From Sialis fuliginosa (Eukaryota; Arthropoda; Insecta; Megaloptera; Sialidae): a stretch of DNA of 64,000 bases. The notes under the pieces are model-generated. The model was given only the letters and a program-made list of their open reading frames with translations, was not told the origin of the DNA and searched no databases. Position numbers and translations under genes: made by a program. Where the stretch lies: NCBI GenBank assembly GCA_961205875.1, contig OY540814.1, positions 26,170,151 through 26,234,150 on the forward strand. The letters are read 5' to 3'. Of the stretch, positions 25,071 to 36,678 are shown piece by piece (within the stretch, counting starts at the first letter, position 1; every line of letters starts with the position of its first letter).

Positions 25071-25364
25071 TAATGCGTGTAATTATATCTCTGTATAAAA
25101 AGACCCTTTCAGATACATGCTAATAATTAATTAGGTAGGTATAGAAACTTTTACATACAAATAAAAAATATTGTAAATTGTAAACTTTTAATCGAATCGC
25201 TATATTTTTTTACACATGCATAAACAAAAATTTAATCATAGATAAGGTTATGTCTGATTGGAATTTTTTTTGTATACTTGTCAATATACAGAAGTAAACT
25301 TCATTTTAGCTTCTAAACAGTCCAATTGAAATTATGGTGTAATCCACTGTATTATAAAGAATTT

Positions 25365-25610
25365 GCTCTAGAGCAAAAAACAAAATTAACAATAAGGCTA
25401 TCTGTGAGGTATCAAATCGTTATGAATTTACTTGGGATTTATATACCTATTACCATTGCTTTCAGATCGCCGATTTCTACTTAACGCGTATGCGACAAGG
25501 TCTTTCATATACATATAACATACCATTGATTACAACTGTTATTGGGCTGTCATTTATAATTAATACTCCGCATATAGCGTTCGTTAGCTTAACTTTTGCT
25601 CTCGAGCAAA
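25365..25610 (+). mobile_element. MITE with TTTGCTC..GAGCAAA hairpin ends, copy 2
   Basis: Both ends are small palindromes, TTTGCTCTAGAGCAAA and TTTGCTCTCGAGCAAA. Inside them are imperfect inverted blocks ('ggctatctgtgaggtat' and 'aatactccgcatatagcg'). It is collinear with 14420-14660. Confidence 0.65.
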
Positions 25611-26079
25611 ATATATAATACCCGATTAATTGTATTAATTTACGAAACGTTGACTTAATGTACTGTCAAGGAAACTTGAATAGCATTTTTATAGTATATT
25701 TGTTTATAGCATTTTTAAATGTCTGTACCTTTATTTTTATTAATTTCTTTTTTTTCTGTTTCAGGTACTGATTTTTTTTAATAATCTACATTCATGAAAA
25801 ATGAAAACTTGTAAGTTCATAAAAAACTATATTATTTTTAAATTTTATCGCACAAGTATTTAACAAAAAATAATAAACCAAATTGTCCTTGCGGTATAAG
25901 ATAAATAAATATTGTAATCCAAAATTTAAACTGTAAATATAATTATTTCTTAATTCTCTACGAATAATTCATTAAATTTTAGCAAATACCTTCATTCATT
26001 TTCTAATCTACTACTACCTCAATTAACTTGACATTAGAATACACCCTTAACAGTAAGGTAAACTAATTATTAATATATA
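25611..26079. other. AT-rich sequence, nothing recognised
   Basis: No frame, TIR or tandem repeat was seen. Confidence 0.4.
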
Positions 26080-26081
26080 TA

Positions 26082-26817
26082 GGGTGTGTCAAAAAAAATT
26101 ATATTTTTTTCCTCGCTCTCGTTACGAAATAAGGATTACCCTGTTGTTCGATTTTAAGAGGTGTCACAAGGGAAGATCTTGTTTCCCTTTTAAATAACAT
26201 GGAAAAATTATTCTTTAGTACTAAAGTTGGTATTACTAATTCATGATAACTGATGAAATTTTTTTAAAGACGTTTTTTATGTAGAGAATAAAATTATGTT
26301 CTTTGGTCATTCCTTTTTCGACAGCTCATTGCTATTTATAGAAAATTGACGTTAAAATGTTGATTTTTATTAAAAAAATAATATTTAAAACGCTTATACG
26401 TTTTAACTCATTGTATTTACATCCATAGCTCTCTGAACTATTTTTATAGAGAATTAAATTTCCTACAAAATTACCATTTAACTTATTTTTATAGAAACAA
26501 TAGTTTAGTCGTGAGTCTTTTAGACGTACAATTTAACAAATAAATCACTTTGAATGCCTGTAACTTTTGATACGTTGAATTAAGAGACACTTTTGTAGGG
26601 AATTTTATCTTGTACAAAATAATGTTCTTTAAAATGTTTCATCAGTTATCTTGAATCAGTAATATCAACTTTAGTACTAAAGAATAATTTTTCCATGTTA
26701 AATTTAAAATGTAAACTACAGAGTAATCCTTTGGCGAGGATTTATTTTATGTCAAAAACTGACAAAAAAAAACTGTATTTCGTAACGAGAGCAAAATACA
26801 TTCTTTTTGACACACCC
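26082..26817. mobile_element. 736-bp TIR element with TA duplication
   Basis: GGGTGTGTCAAAAA and its inverse TTTTTGACACACCC lie next to TA on both sides (26080-26081 and 26818-26819). Inverted similarity continues inward: 'ctcgttacgaaata' against 'tatttcgtaacgag', and the 'aaattattctttagtactaa' block against its inverse. The TA duplication fits the Tc1/mariner superfamily. No transposase was seen. Confidence 0.85.
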
Positions 26818-26819
26818 TA

Positions 26820-27320
26820 CTTTATATATATACACATTTGTGCTTATTGTTAGGTTAGGTTACGTTAGAAAGAACTGAAATTGAAACGATACCAAAACTT
26901 TTTTGATTCAATTCGCCACGACATTTCTTACGTCGAGTATAACGTAATGTATCCGTCTTTCGTCTGGCTGTCTACATTCCAACATCGCGTGAGAAACGTA
27001 AACCTCCCCCTTGTGTCATCTGTCGGTCACGACCACTACAGCATCTCTCTATATACACATATATACACACTCACCCCGCCATACTTTCAAAAAATACACA
27101 AACAACCTGTTGAATGTCGCGTCAGTGTTGGTCAACCTGCGCGGGTGATAGAAGGAATGGGGGGAGGGGGGTAGTTTTGCTGCTGTTGTCGGTATCCGGC
27201 TTTGAACCTGTACCGATTTGATTTCGTTTTATGCGTATATTATGCGTGAGCACGTCCTGGTCTGTTAGTATTTGATTTATGAGAAAACAGACTGTCTTTA
27301 AGAACACTTGTGTGTGCTCT
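26820..27320. other. G+C-richer unassigned region
   Basis: Overlapping 97-codon frames lie on both strands (26881-27174 and 27122-27415). I recognise no protein in either. The C-rich and G-rich runs at about 27004-27012 and 27160-27172 are unusual for this window. It could be a promoter-like or unique transcript segment. Confidence 0.3.
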
Positions 27321-27325
27321 CTTAA

Positions 27326-27455
27326 CCCATTAATGCCCAAAGGTGTGTTTTCAAAAATTATAAGAAATGTTTTGTTGATATGTTTATATATTTTTGGGGG
27401 GCCTAAGTTCCCCAATTTTTAATGTTGCGTTGACGCACTCTTGGGCGTTAATGGG
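27326..27455. mobile_element. piggyBac-like MITE, 130 bp
   Basis: The inverted ends CCCATTAATGCCCAA and TTGGGCGTTAATGGG are flanked by TTAA on both sides (27322-27325 and 27456-27459). A TTAA duplication with CCC-starting ends is the piggyBac signature. Confidence 0.8.
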
Positions 27456-27536
27456 TTAAGGGAGTTACATGTATCTATCTATCACATCTATCTATCTTAT
27501 CGTCACTTCGGAAAATAAGACATTATTAGAGATTGG

Positions 27537-27795
27537 AAAAATAGAATGAAATAGTTACTAGTTGAATTTTTTTCGGTAAATAGTTTTTTTTACGATTAAA
27601 TAATAATTAGTGCAAACAAAGCAGTAAACAGTGTCGCAAATAGTTTAAAAATAGTTGGAAAGGTAGTTGCAAATAGTTGATTTCAAAATGTGTTCAATCA
27701 AACCAGTTTTTTGAAAACAGTGGAGATATGTAATAAAAATTACAATAAATGCATTTTTACGCAATAGTTGAAAAAAATGTTTTTCCAATCTCCTA
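27537..27795 (+). mobile_element. hAT-type MITE, copy 2
   Basis: The ends are TAGAGATTGGAAAAATAG and CCAATCTCCTA. A perfect 8-bp duplication GACATTAT flanks it (27529-27536 and 27796-27803). The interior is collinear with 353-631. Confidence 0.85.
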
Positions 27796-27924
27796 GACAT
27801 TATATAAGGATTTTTTTAGAATAATAAAAAAAGCAATCCAATGAAATTTGTAGGGTTTATTGTACAATATTGTACATGTCTCAAAACACAAAAAAATATT
27901 ATTTTTATTAAATATAAAATAAGT

Positions 27925-28265
27925 GGTGACTTTAATATTGCTACACTGAGTGCATCATCTTTGTTATGTGCTTCACTGCGGAAAACAGAACTTCCATCCG
28001 GAACAAAAATAAAAATGTCTTATTATTAACATAAGTTTTTCCATCGAAGTACACACGATTATTAAAAAATATCGATTTTTGCAAATTTTGTATCACACAA
28101 AAAAAATCGCGTTTTTGACGACAAAAAAAACTATTTTAAACGTAATTATTAACCAATCATAAAAATCGTGTGTACTTCGATAAAAAAATCTATCTAAGAA
28201 GTTACAGTTAAGATTTTAAGTTAATCGGATGGAAAATGGCTAAGTAACGTTTTTCGCAGTTTAAA
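27925..28265 (+). repeat. Dispersed repeat shared with 18353-18700
   Basis: It has the same order of blocks as the first copy. A short inverted match occurs inside ('catcgaagtacacacgatta' against 'atcgtgtgtacttcgat'). Confidence 0.65.
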
Positions 28266-29300
28266 AAAAAAAAAATATTAATAAAAAAGCCCCCCCTCCA
28301 CAGTGCCTACTGAATAACGGGCCATTATCTTTTTTTTATTTATCTCTTTTCAAGATTAAGTCACAAATACGACAATAAATAATTAAGCAATTAACAATTG
28401 GACTACTAATTACAAACTAGAACATAAACAACAAATTACTAGCTTTCAAGTACTTCTACCATCAAAAAATAAAATATCTTCTTTTTAACTTTCTAACCAC
28501 ATATACGTTACACCAATTTGCATTGCTGTTATGGGAATAATATTATTTTAATTATACCTTACCCCAAAGCATTTAATATCTGCTGACAGGTTCCAGTACA
28601 TAAAAGATAAATCACAATAGCAAAAAATACACCGCAAGATTAAAAAATACTAATGCAAAATTAATTGTTAACATTCTACGACCGGATACAATATTTTAGT
28701 TTGAGGGGATGGTAATAAATAAAATTGCGAACGAGAAAATGATAAATCTCGTCTCGTCTCACTCAATGGGGTAAGTGAAAAAAAATTTGAGTACAATTTT
28801 CAGTTTATGGAAAGGGGTCCAAAAAAATTTTGACAGTGTTCGTTATAATTTTCAGTGAAAGTACTAATTGAAAGCTACATTCTCGAATTTTTCAGATTTT
28901 TTATATTGATAGTTTAGAAAATAAAGAGGGGGCTCTCTGATCACGACTTTGAACGTAAATATATCGTGACTGAAGGATTAAAATCAAAATGCCATATAAC
29001 ATTTTTTATTGCATTTTAAAAGACCTATCTAAAGACACCCTACTTAATGGATTAAGTGAAATTTTATTTTTTAATAAATTTTAATAAATCTTATCATTTC
29101 TGTTTTTCGGTTTTCAGTCTTCGTCCTTATACCAAATTTCATCTTAATCGGTCTAAAATTTTTTTCTACGGAAACCTAAAAATCTGTGTATTTATTATTT
29201 ATCAATGCCCCCAAACTGTGACTGTCCCGAGCTTTACCCCACCTCTCAACGGCCCTCTATATTATTTTTAAAAAGTTGATAGTGATTATTTTCTTTTGGG
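28266..29300. repeat. Unassigned dispersed-repeat-like sequence
   Basis: Blocks such as 'ggaaaggggtccaaaaaaat' and 'aaataaagagggggctctct' are typical of old insect transposon tails. No copy is in the window. A 71-codon frame at 29056-29271 is probably chance. Confidence 0.3.
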
Positions 29301-29809
29301 AATACTGTTGTATTGTGTACGTTATAATTTTTTGTATACTTTTTTCTGTAACTTGTTATTAATATCACCTGTCATATAACGTAATATTTTTATTTTAGAG
29401 AACCGCTCTGAACTTTTTGTACTGAAGTGTAATAGTGTAATTACATTTACAAAATTATTTCGTTAGTACAAATTTATCTATTTTAATATAAGAGTGAAAA
29501 TAATTTAATTTAATGATGGTATAATTTAAAACTTCAGATGGCATTTATTATACAGCCCCACAAAAAAGGTATTGTAATCTTAAACGGACTGTTTTTCTTA
29601 CGCATTTTTGGGCATTGAACACGAATTCGACAATAAAAATCTTGCTGACCCCTAAAATTTTTTGGTATCGGTTAAAAAAATAGCTTTATATCAATTTTGA
29701 GATTCTAATTTTTTTAGTCAAATTTGACTTGTCTCTTCAATTTGCTGTTTTGCTTCTCGCAATATCGAAAATTTTATAGAATATTTTTTGTAGAGAGAGA
29801 GTATTTTTC
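29301..29809. other. AT-rich sequence, nothing recognised
   Basis: A small fragment at about 29752 ('cttctcgcaatatcgaa') resembles the 16465-17060 repeat. Confidence 0.4.
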
Positions 29810-30040
29810 TTTAGATTTAGATTGAAATTGTCAAAAAATTAAAAATATACGAAAAAATAATCAGGTGCGTCTTATGAAAAATTTCGAACTAATATTTTTT
29901 AGTAATATTGTATAAAAATTAACCAATTCCAAGCAATTTATCTAAACACTATCGGTTTTTATTTAAATTGTTCAATAATTAACTACCTTTGGTGAATTTA
30001 GCACGAGGAAGCACTGTGCATTTACTTGGCAGATGTTTTT
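29810..30040 (+). repeat. Dispersed repeat shared with 63652-63880
   Basis: The stretch from 'tagattgaaattgtcaaaaa' to 'catttacttggcagatgttt' matches 63652-63880. The order next to the 'gcaatatcgaa' fragment is also kept, so both are probably parts of one longer element. Confidence 0.7.
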
Positions 30041-30520
30041 TTCTATGTCGCTGTACAACTATTTTTGAAGCAAAAACCACATTTTTAACATTGAAAAAAT
30101 GAATTTACGGCGAAACAAAAAAGAGAAAAGTCTGATCTAAAAAAATCATTTATTAAAAATTAGATTCGGTTAAAAAATTTATTATTTATTTATTTGACAT
30201 CATTTTTCTGTTTTTCTTTTGCTTTAACGTTAATTTTAATAAAATACTTTTTACATAACTTTTTCCTTACAAAATGACTACAATTCCATAACATTTTTCT
30301 ATATTTACTTAATTAACAATGGAGCAGACCGCTTGTGTAGTAAATTTAAAGTAAGCTGGCATTTTATTAGTGGTGTACAATAACTAATATCATTAGTAGG
30401 CAGCTGTGAAACCCAGAGCACCCTATGTCTGTTAATTGAATCACTGTAGAGACGCACGTACAACTGTTAACGTATTTACTGTATATTAGTTCTTGGATAA
30501 GGACTTGTATAATACATGTA
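30041..30520. other. AT-rich sequence, nothing recognised
   Basis: No gene or inverted ends were seen. Confidence 0.4.
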
Positions 30521-30521
30521 T

Positions 30522-31617
30522 CAGTGGCGAGGCGTGAAATTTTTAATAAGGGAAGCATATTTTGTCAATCCTCCCCCTCCTATTATTAAAAAAAACTATG
30601 AAACACATTAAATTCAAGCTTTTACTTTTTAAAATAAATTCTTATATATTTATATAGTAAATCAATGATTCTACGTCTTATTTTCTTGTATTTTAGTCGA
30701 TATTTGTATGACGAGTTGAAGTTCAGTGTAGGAAATTTCAATAAAAAATTTAGAATTTTTGATTTCGTTAAAAGTATGTTTATTGTATAGAAAATGACGT
30801 GAAAAGTTGTTTGTTTCAAACCGCAGGTCTGTATCTCAAACCGTTCTCGAGATATAGCCTCTCAAAGTTTTAGTTTTTTCAAATTTTTGGAGAAAAAAGG
30901 TCATAACTTTTGAACGGGTGGTCGGAATTGATTTTAGTTGACGGATTTGGAATCAGCGTGTCAAAATCTATGTAATGACATGTATAATACTTTTAAATCC
31001 GACAAAAAAAATTTGGTCAAAAATCGACATTTTTTTAAGGTATACCCCTTTGAATTTTTTCGATTTTTCGCGAAATTTTTTTTTCTAGTTTTAAGGTATT
31101 ATTTTATGTCATTATATAGATTTTAACACGCTGATTTCAAATCCGTTAACTAAAATCAATTCCGATCACGCGTTCAAAAGTTATGGCCATTTTTTTCCAA
31201 AAATTTGAAAAAACTAAAACTTTGAGAGGCTATATCTCGAGAACGGTTTGAGATACAGACCTGCGGTTTGAAACAAACAACTTTTCACGTCATTTTCTAT
31301 ACAATAAACATACTTTTAACGAAATCAAAAATTCAAATTTTTTTAGTGTAATTTCCTGCAGTGAACTTTAACTTCGTCATACAAATATCGATTAAACTTC
31401 AATAAAATAAGACGTAAAGGTATTATAGTTTTATAATTGAGCGTGTAAATTAATATTAAATGCTTTTTTTGATTAAAATGTTTGAGTTGCGCATAAAGAT
31501 GACAATTCTGATAATATTTTTAAATTATTTATTAACTGAAAACACAGGTTTGTATTAATTTACCCATAAAGTAAGGGAAGCACTGCTTCCCTTGCTTCCA
31601 TGGACACTTCGCCACTG
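30522..31617 (+). mobile_element. hAT-like foldback element, complete copy 2
   Basis: The outer ends CAGTGGCGA and TCGCCACTG are inverted, and CAGTGGCG is a common hAT terminus. Next to each end is an inverted GGGAAGCA / TGCTTCCC block. Most of the inside is a pair of long inverted arms (about 30665-30985 and 31110-31425) with a 125-bp loop. It is related to 5031-5839, 53860-54252 and, distantly, 44280-44600. A clear 8-bp duplication was not found. It is non-coding. Confidence 0.8.
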
Positions 31618-32040
31618 GTATGTACATATGTATTGTTATTTATGAATATAGCTACATAATAATCCAGTAATTCCAAGTGTGGGATATGGCGTAGTCAGCC
31701 GTAGTCGAACTAAAATTAATTTGTTTGTTTATATGATTTGAATATTTAGTTAAATAACATGACTTGACCATTAAATGCACGCCGCTTTAACTTTTTTTAA
31801 AGTATTAATAGGAATTCAACTTTTTTAGAACTAGTTGATGTACTCAAAAAAATTTAATTAAGATATGAGTTGCAATATTTACAAATTAACATAGAGGAAA
31901 TTCTAGTTAAAATTAGTGTATTTTTTTGTTTTAAAAATGCAGACTTACTTACCCAATCTTACCTTCATTAAAAAACGTAGTGAAACAAAACTCAGGATAA
32001 ACATTTGAATTATTATATATTGCAAAAAATAACTTTATGA
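31618..32040. other. AT-rich sequence, nothing recognised
   Basis: No supported feature was found. Confidence 0.4.
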
Positions 32041-32044
32041 TAAA

Positions 32045-32323
32045 TAGAGATTGCAAAAACAGTTTTTCAACTATTGCGTAAAAATGCATTTATTGTAATT
32101 TTTATTACATGATCTACACCGTTTTCAGAAAACTGGTTTGATTAAACACAATTTGAAATCAACTATTTGCAACTACCTTTCCAACTATTTTAAAACTATT
32201 TGCGACACTTTTTACTGCTTCGTTTGCACTAATTATTATTAAATAATAAAAAAAACTATTTATCAACTATTTTCGAAAAAAAATTCAACTAGTAACTATT
32301 TCATTGAAAATAACAACTATTTC
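32045..32323 (-). mobile_element. hAT-type MITE, copy 3 (reverse, one end lost)
   Basis: It is the reverse complement of 353-631 with one terminus starting TAGAGATTGC. The other terminus breaks off after 'aataacaactattt', so no target duplication can be read. Confidence 0.8.
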
Positions 32324-33087
32324 TATTTTATACAAAAAAATGTTGCAATTGGCGCAGCATTAATCGAAAATTTCAAAAAGTACTGAATTATGCAGTACAC
32401 CAGAATCGATAGAATTTTTAAAAATAAACTCCATTTTCTAGTTATCCAATTTAGTTGACTTTTTTAATATGGTTCTATTCTATTAATAAATTAAGTGAAT
32501 TCAAAAGAATTTCTGTTGGTTTTTACGTTTTGGGACTTAAAATTTTTATAACAGAAAATTAAAATCAGCTAAATATGTAAATATGAAGACTAATGTGCTT
32601 TTTCAAAAAAATGTAAACTTATGTTAACATTCTATCAACAGTCATATGCTCAACAAAATTTTAGACCGAAAGTAGTACATACAAATTTTTTTTTCTGAAT
32701 CTACTCTTAAAGTTTGGTACGACAGTCCTGAATCATTTAAATTGATATCATAGCATATTTAAATTTTAGTTCATTCGGTCTATTAATTTTTGAGTTACAC
32801 TGTGAACGGACGGACAGACAGACAAATAGAGTTTCCGTTTTGATATAACCATAAAAAGTTATGATTTGTACATATTTTGTACTGTATATATATATATGTA
32901 CATAAGTATAGTCACTACCAGAAATAGAAACTATAAAATACAATATTTATTTTATAGCTGTAGGTATATAATGGCGTCAATACGATAGTAAAATCTCAAT
33001 ATTATTATGTAAATATCTAGCCCTAAAGGTATCTAAATCTATTTAAATTTCAAAATAAACAGATAAAATTCGTCGTAAATATTTTAT
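32324..33087. other. AT-rich sequence with a possible repeat tail
   Basis: The block at about 32760-32830 ('gagttacactgtgaacggac', then 'ggacagacagacaaatag') looks like a degenerate retroelement tail on the reverse strand. No gene was seen. Confidence 0.35.
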
Positions 33088-33173
33088 TTATACATGATAA
33101 ATGTTGAAAACAATTTATGTAAAAAATGACGAGTTAAAAATATCTAGAGGTTTTTTTTTCAAACCAAACTGAC

Positions 33174-33730
33174 AATAACGTACTGGCATCAGTCTTGGAT
33201 ATGTATGACCCCAGTAATGGTTATTTTTAAATAAAATATACTGAATTAGAAATATTTGTTGATATTTGATTACCACCATTTCTGAATATTTATCTATATA
33301 CATTTAACTGTTTTACAGCGTGATTTGATGAAAATCGGCCACTAGGTGTTAAAATGGTGGACATTTAAACTAATTATTAGTATAATTTATTTATTAATTA
33401 TTATATTATCAAAGAAACTGCTTTACTTTTGTTCAATTTTGTGTCGTAATACTTATCATTTTGTAATCATTAGTAAGTGTCCATCACTGCGTGTTCAATA
33501 CTAGTTTTACTTTATCCAGTACTGGAGAAAAACCATAAACAAAATAAAATGCTATAATTTAAAAAACAAACTATATTTTCTGACTTTGGTTATTAAATTG
33601 ATTAAATAAAGAGTTACTTGTTTTATCAGTAACATGAGTTGATGAGAATTACAAAAAAGAAGCCCGTCAATCACAAAAACAATAAACCTTGCTCTTACAG
33701 CGGCCATAACTGGTGCCAGGACTTTATATT
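33174..33730 (+). mobile_element. TIR element of the ATAAGGTACTGGCACCAG family, copy 4
   Basis: The interior is complete and both termini are slightly diverged. The 85 bp to its left (33088-33173, 'gaaaacaatttatgtaaaaa' and on) are also found left of copy 5 at 35570-35637. The two copies therefore share a flank as well as the element. Confidence 0.8.
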
Positions 33731-33839
33731 CAGATGATTATTATTGATAAATAATTAAATATCTAAGGCATTGATAAATGATCTATAAATCGTCATGCCC
33801 ATACAACTTGAATAAATAACAACCATATAACATTGGTCT

Positions 33840-33995
33840 GATTGACTAATAATAGTGCACGCTGTATTGTGAGCTGAAATATTGGCCAGCTACTAGAGAA
33901 GCCGACCGCAAACAAAAAAACCGCCTCGGTGTCGACGGTCATGCCGAATTAAATACAACACCAGAGCCGGGTATTTTTACTTTTTACTAACCACT
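33840..33995. promoter_or_regulatory. Candidate non-repetitive island
   Basis: It is a short G+C-richer stretch with 'ccgcctcggtgtcgacggtc'. It has no copy in the window and no convincing exon. Regulatory function is only a possibility. Confidence 0.2.
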
Positions 33996-34130
33996 AAATC
34001 TCTATTGGAATTAATCTATTCAAATGTGTCGTGCATATTCAGAACTTTTTCGATTTTATGCTCTACTATGACTGCAAATAATCGATTTGATTTTAATGCC
34101 CGATTTTATAAAGAATTTGGTCTATACCAG

Positions 34131-34700
34131 CGGTTCCCAAATTTCTTTATATTTTACGCCCCTCCTCCACAATTCGTATAAGACATTAATGTCCGGTATT
34201 ATTAAGGAGCAAGCCAATTTGCTTTCAAATGTGATATCAAACTTATATGACAGTTCTTTTAGAGTTTGTTGAAGACTTTGACAAGTTTCGCGCACGCGTT
34301 GTAGGTAAATACCAACGGTATTAAAACAGTGGTGATATTATGAAAATTATTTTGTACGGTGAAAGATGCCAACTGTGTTACAATTAGTTGAAGTGTCACT
34401 GCTCTAAATTCCATAGCTAATCTATAGATACTAGTACAGAATTAATATCCCATTTGAAAGTGCTTGCTAGCTAGCAAATTTTGCTAGCACCTTTATAATA
34501 CTGGACATAAATGAAACAAATATTGTTTTATTGCTATAGATTCTAGATTTACGAAGAAAAAAAGTCAAGAAAAAATGAAAAAAGAATTAAACAATTAACT
34601 AAAAAAAAACATAGGTAAATAACGCTTTAGACCCCCCCTACCCTTTCGCCCCAAAGTTTTACGTTATTAATGGACACTCCCAAATCAGCAATTATGATAC
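34131..34700. mobile_element. Old hAT-like relic split by a younger MITE
   Basis: It starts CAGCGGTTCCCAAATTTC followed by 'acgcccctcctcc', a typical hAT terminus. The part after the inserted MITE ends in C-rich 'agacccccccta' and 'cgccccaaag'. A matching inverse end was not clear. Confidence 0.4.
34199..34508 (+). mobile_element. MITE with ATGTCCGG ends, copy 2
   Basis: It starts ATGTCCGGTATTATTAAGG and ends CTTTATAATACTGGACAT. It is inserted in the hAT-like relic at 34131-34700. The interior is collinear with copies 1 and 3. Confidence 0.85.
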
Positions 34701-34765
34701 TAATACATTTTTATTTAATACCATTATCTTACAGTTTAAGTTTAATTCTTAACTATTAAAAACTA

Positions 34766-35058
34766 GTTGTTATCCGCAACTTCGTTTGCGTGAAATTTAC
34801 ATAGGTTAGGTAGGGCTTGTCAGAAAAGGAGAAAATTCACTTGTCATAAACTCCATTAAGAGGAAAAAGAAGGTTAGGTTATACAAATTTCTGTTATGAT
34901 AGTCGAAAAACAGATTGCACGCGTATACAAATTTTTATCTTATATATTTTTCGGGATACAAAGTATAATAGTTTATGTTCTTCCCTGCCAAATTTCGTCA
35001 AGATCGGTTTACCCTTGAAAAGGTAACAAACAGATAGACAGACACATAATATCAGTAT
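34766..35058 (+). repeat. Short dispersed insect repeat (copy 2)
   Basis: It starts 'ctagttgttatccgcaactt' and later has 'cgggatacaaagtataatag', 'ccaaatttcgtcaagatcgg' and 'aaggtaacaaacagatagac'. A stretch of unrelated sequence separates the two halves. Confidence 0.6.
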
Positions 35059-35569
35059 GGATTACCAAATGTCGAAATGAGATTAATAAACTTAATCAGG
35101 ACGAAATTTAAAACTGATGATTTTGGATCAAGCATCAAAATTATAAGAAAAAAGCCGGTCCTACATGGAACGTTACTCATTTGGCTTTCTTCTAACCCAA
35201 TGTCGATAAATTATGTTAGTTCCGGTATTGGCATGTTCAATTCTTAATGGTTAGCGTACTTTTGTGTCTAGTGAACTCTGATATATACATTAACCCTTTA
35301 GCGACAGCATTTCTCAATAGGCTTAACACGATAATTTTAAACAACGACAAAAATTAGATTACGTCAATAATATATAACATGTAAATTTTTTATATATTTT
35401 TATACATTTGGTACCATAGAGATGTAGTTTGTGATTTTTTTAAAACCGAGTTAAAATAAACAAAAATCGTACAGAAAAAAATTATGAAAATTCAAGAAAA
35501 TAAATACCTAACAAAACACTAATCTGTCATTTTTATCCAACTACAAAAAAAGATGGAAATTTTCAATTT
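35059..35569. other. AT-rich sequence, nothing recognised
   Basis: No supported gene or TIR pair was found. Confidence 0.4.
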
Positions 35570-35900
35570 TATTTATAAATGATAAATATTGAAAACAATT
35601 TATGTAAAAAATGACGATTTTTTTCAAACCAAACTGACAATAAGGTACTGACATCAGTCTTGGAAATGACCCCAGTAATGGTTGTTTTTCAATTAATTGT
35701 ACTGAATTAGAAATATTTGTTGATATTTGATTACCACCATTTCTGAATATTTATATGCATTTAACTGTCTTACAGCGTGATTTGATGAAAATCGGCCACT
35801 AGGTTTCAAAATACCTAACAAAACGCTTTTATTGAAAAATATAGGAGTCATTTTTATCCAACTACAAAAAAAGGAGAAAATTCTCAATTCGGCTGTATAT
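35570..35900 (+). repeat. Truncated TIR element (copy 5) fused to another repeat
   Basis: 35638-35812 is the left part of the ATAAGGTACTGGCACCAG family and stops inside the interior. Before it lies the same flank as at 33088-33173. After it comes 'aaaggagaaaattctcaatt' and 'cggctgtatatatttttaact', a block common in moth retroelement tails. Confidence 0.65.
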
Positions 35901-36185
35901 ATTTTTAACTCCGAAAAATTAGTACCGATTTTGACGATTTTTGTTTGTTTGAAAAAGTACACTCCCAAGGTAGTTCCATATTTTTATCAGAATCTGACCA
36001 GCATTCAAAATCCTAAAGCCATTGTTGGAATAGCCTATTTGACAAATACCAGTATTTTCATCTAATTATAAAACATGGTTTAGAAATACATACATTCTAT
36101 ACTGTATTTGATCTATGCAAGATGTTTTGAATAATAATAAACATACATAATTGTAGGTACCTATTTATCAAGGTTAGTATATGTA
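35901..36185. other. AT-rich sequence, nothing recognised
   Basis: No supported feature was found. Confidence 0.4.
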
Positions 36186-36187
36186 TA

Positions 36188-36676
36188 GGTTGCCTCATAA
36201 CTTTTTGACCAATCAGCGGCTGCGTGTGATGACGTCACCCTGAGGAACCTTTAAACGTTGTTTCACATATTAAGTTTTTTTTCAAATTATTTCGAATTTT
36301 TGGATATTTGTATATAAAAAAAGTAAATATTATTGTTTATTACAGAAGCACAAATTATTACATATAATATTTCTTCATAAAAACTTTAAAATGATGTCAG
36401 AAATCAATGCTTAAAGAAAATACATTTCTTGATTACACATAAAAAAACACTTGTTTAAAACTATAATTTATAATAATAAAATAATAAAAATTTAGATTTA
36501 AAACTTAGTACACTATCAATATCAAATGAAAATATTTAAAAACAACTTACAATAAATCAGCTTAACTAAAATAAAGAGTAAATATAGTTTGACAGCCATT
36601 TATAATGTCAAAGAGTTCCTCATGATGACGCGTTCTCCCCTCTCATGCCACTCCCCGCCAGAGTTATGAGGCAACC
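36188..36676. mobile_element. 489-bp MITE with TA duplication
   Basis: The inverted ends GGTTGCCTCATAACT and AGTTATGAGGCAACC are perfect and flanked by TA (36186-36187 and 36677-36678). Near the left end are a CCAAT box in 'gaccaatcag' and a CRE TGACGTCA (36230-36237). It is non-coding. The TA duplication suggests the Tc1/mariner superfamily. Confidence 0.85.
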
Positions 36677-36678
36677 TA

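Noticed and set aside
26850-26870. TTAGG-like repeats near 26850, possibly telomeric
   Set aside because: Only two or three TTAGG-type units ('gttaggttaggttacgttag'). This is far too few for a telomere and common by chance in insect DNA.
4998-30819. Two frames starting MKQTTFHVIFYTINILL
   Set aside because: Both lie in the same arm of the foldback family; no conserved protein signal beyond the DNA identity.
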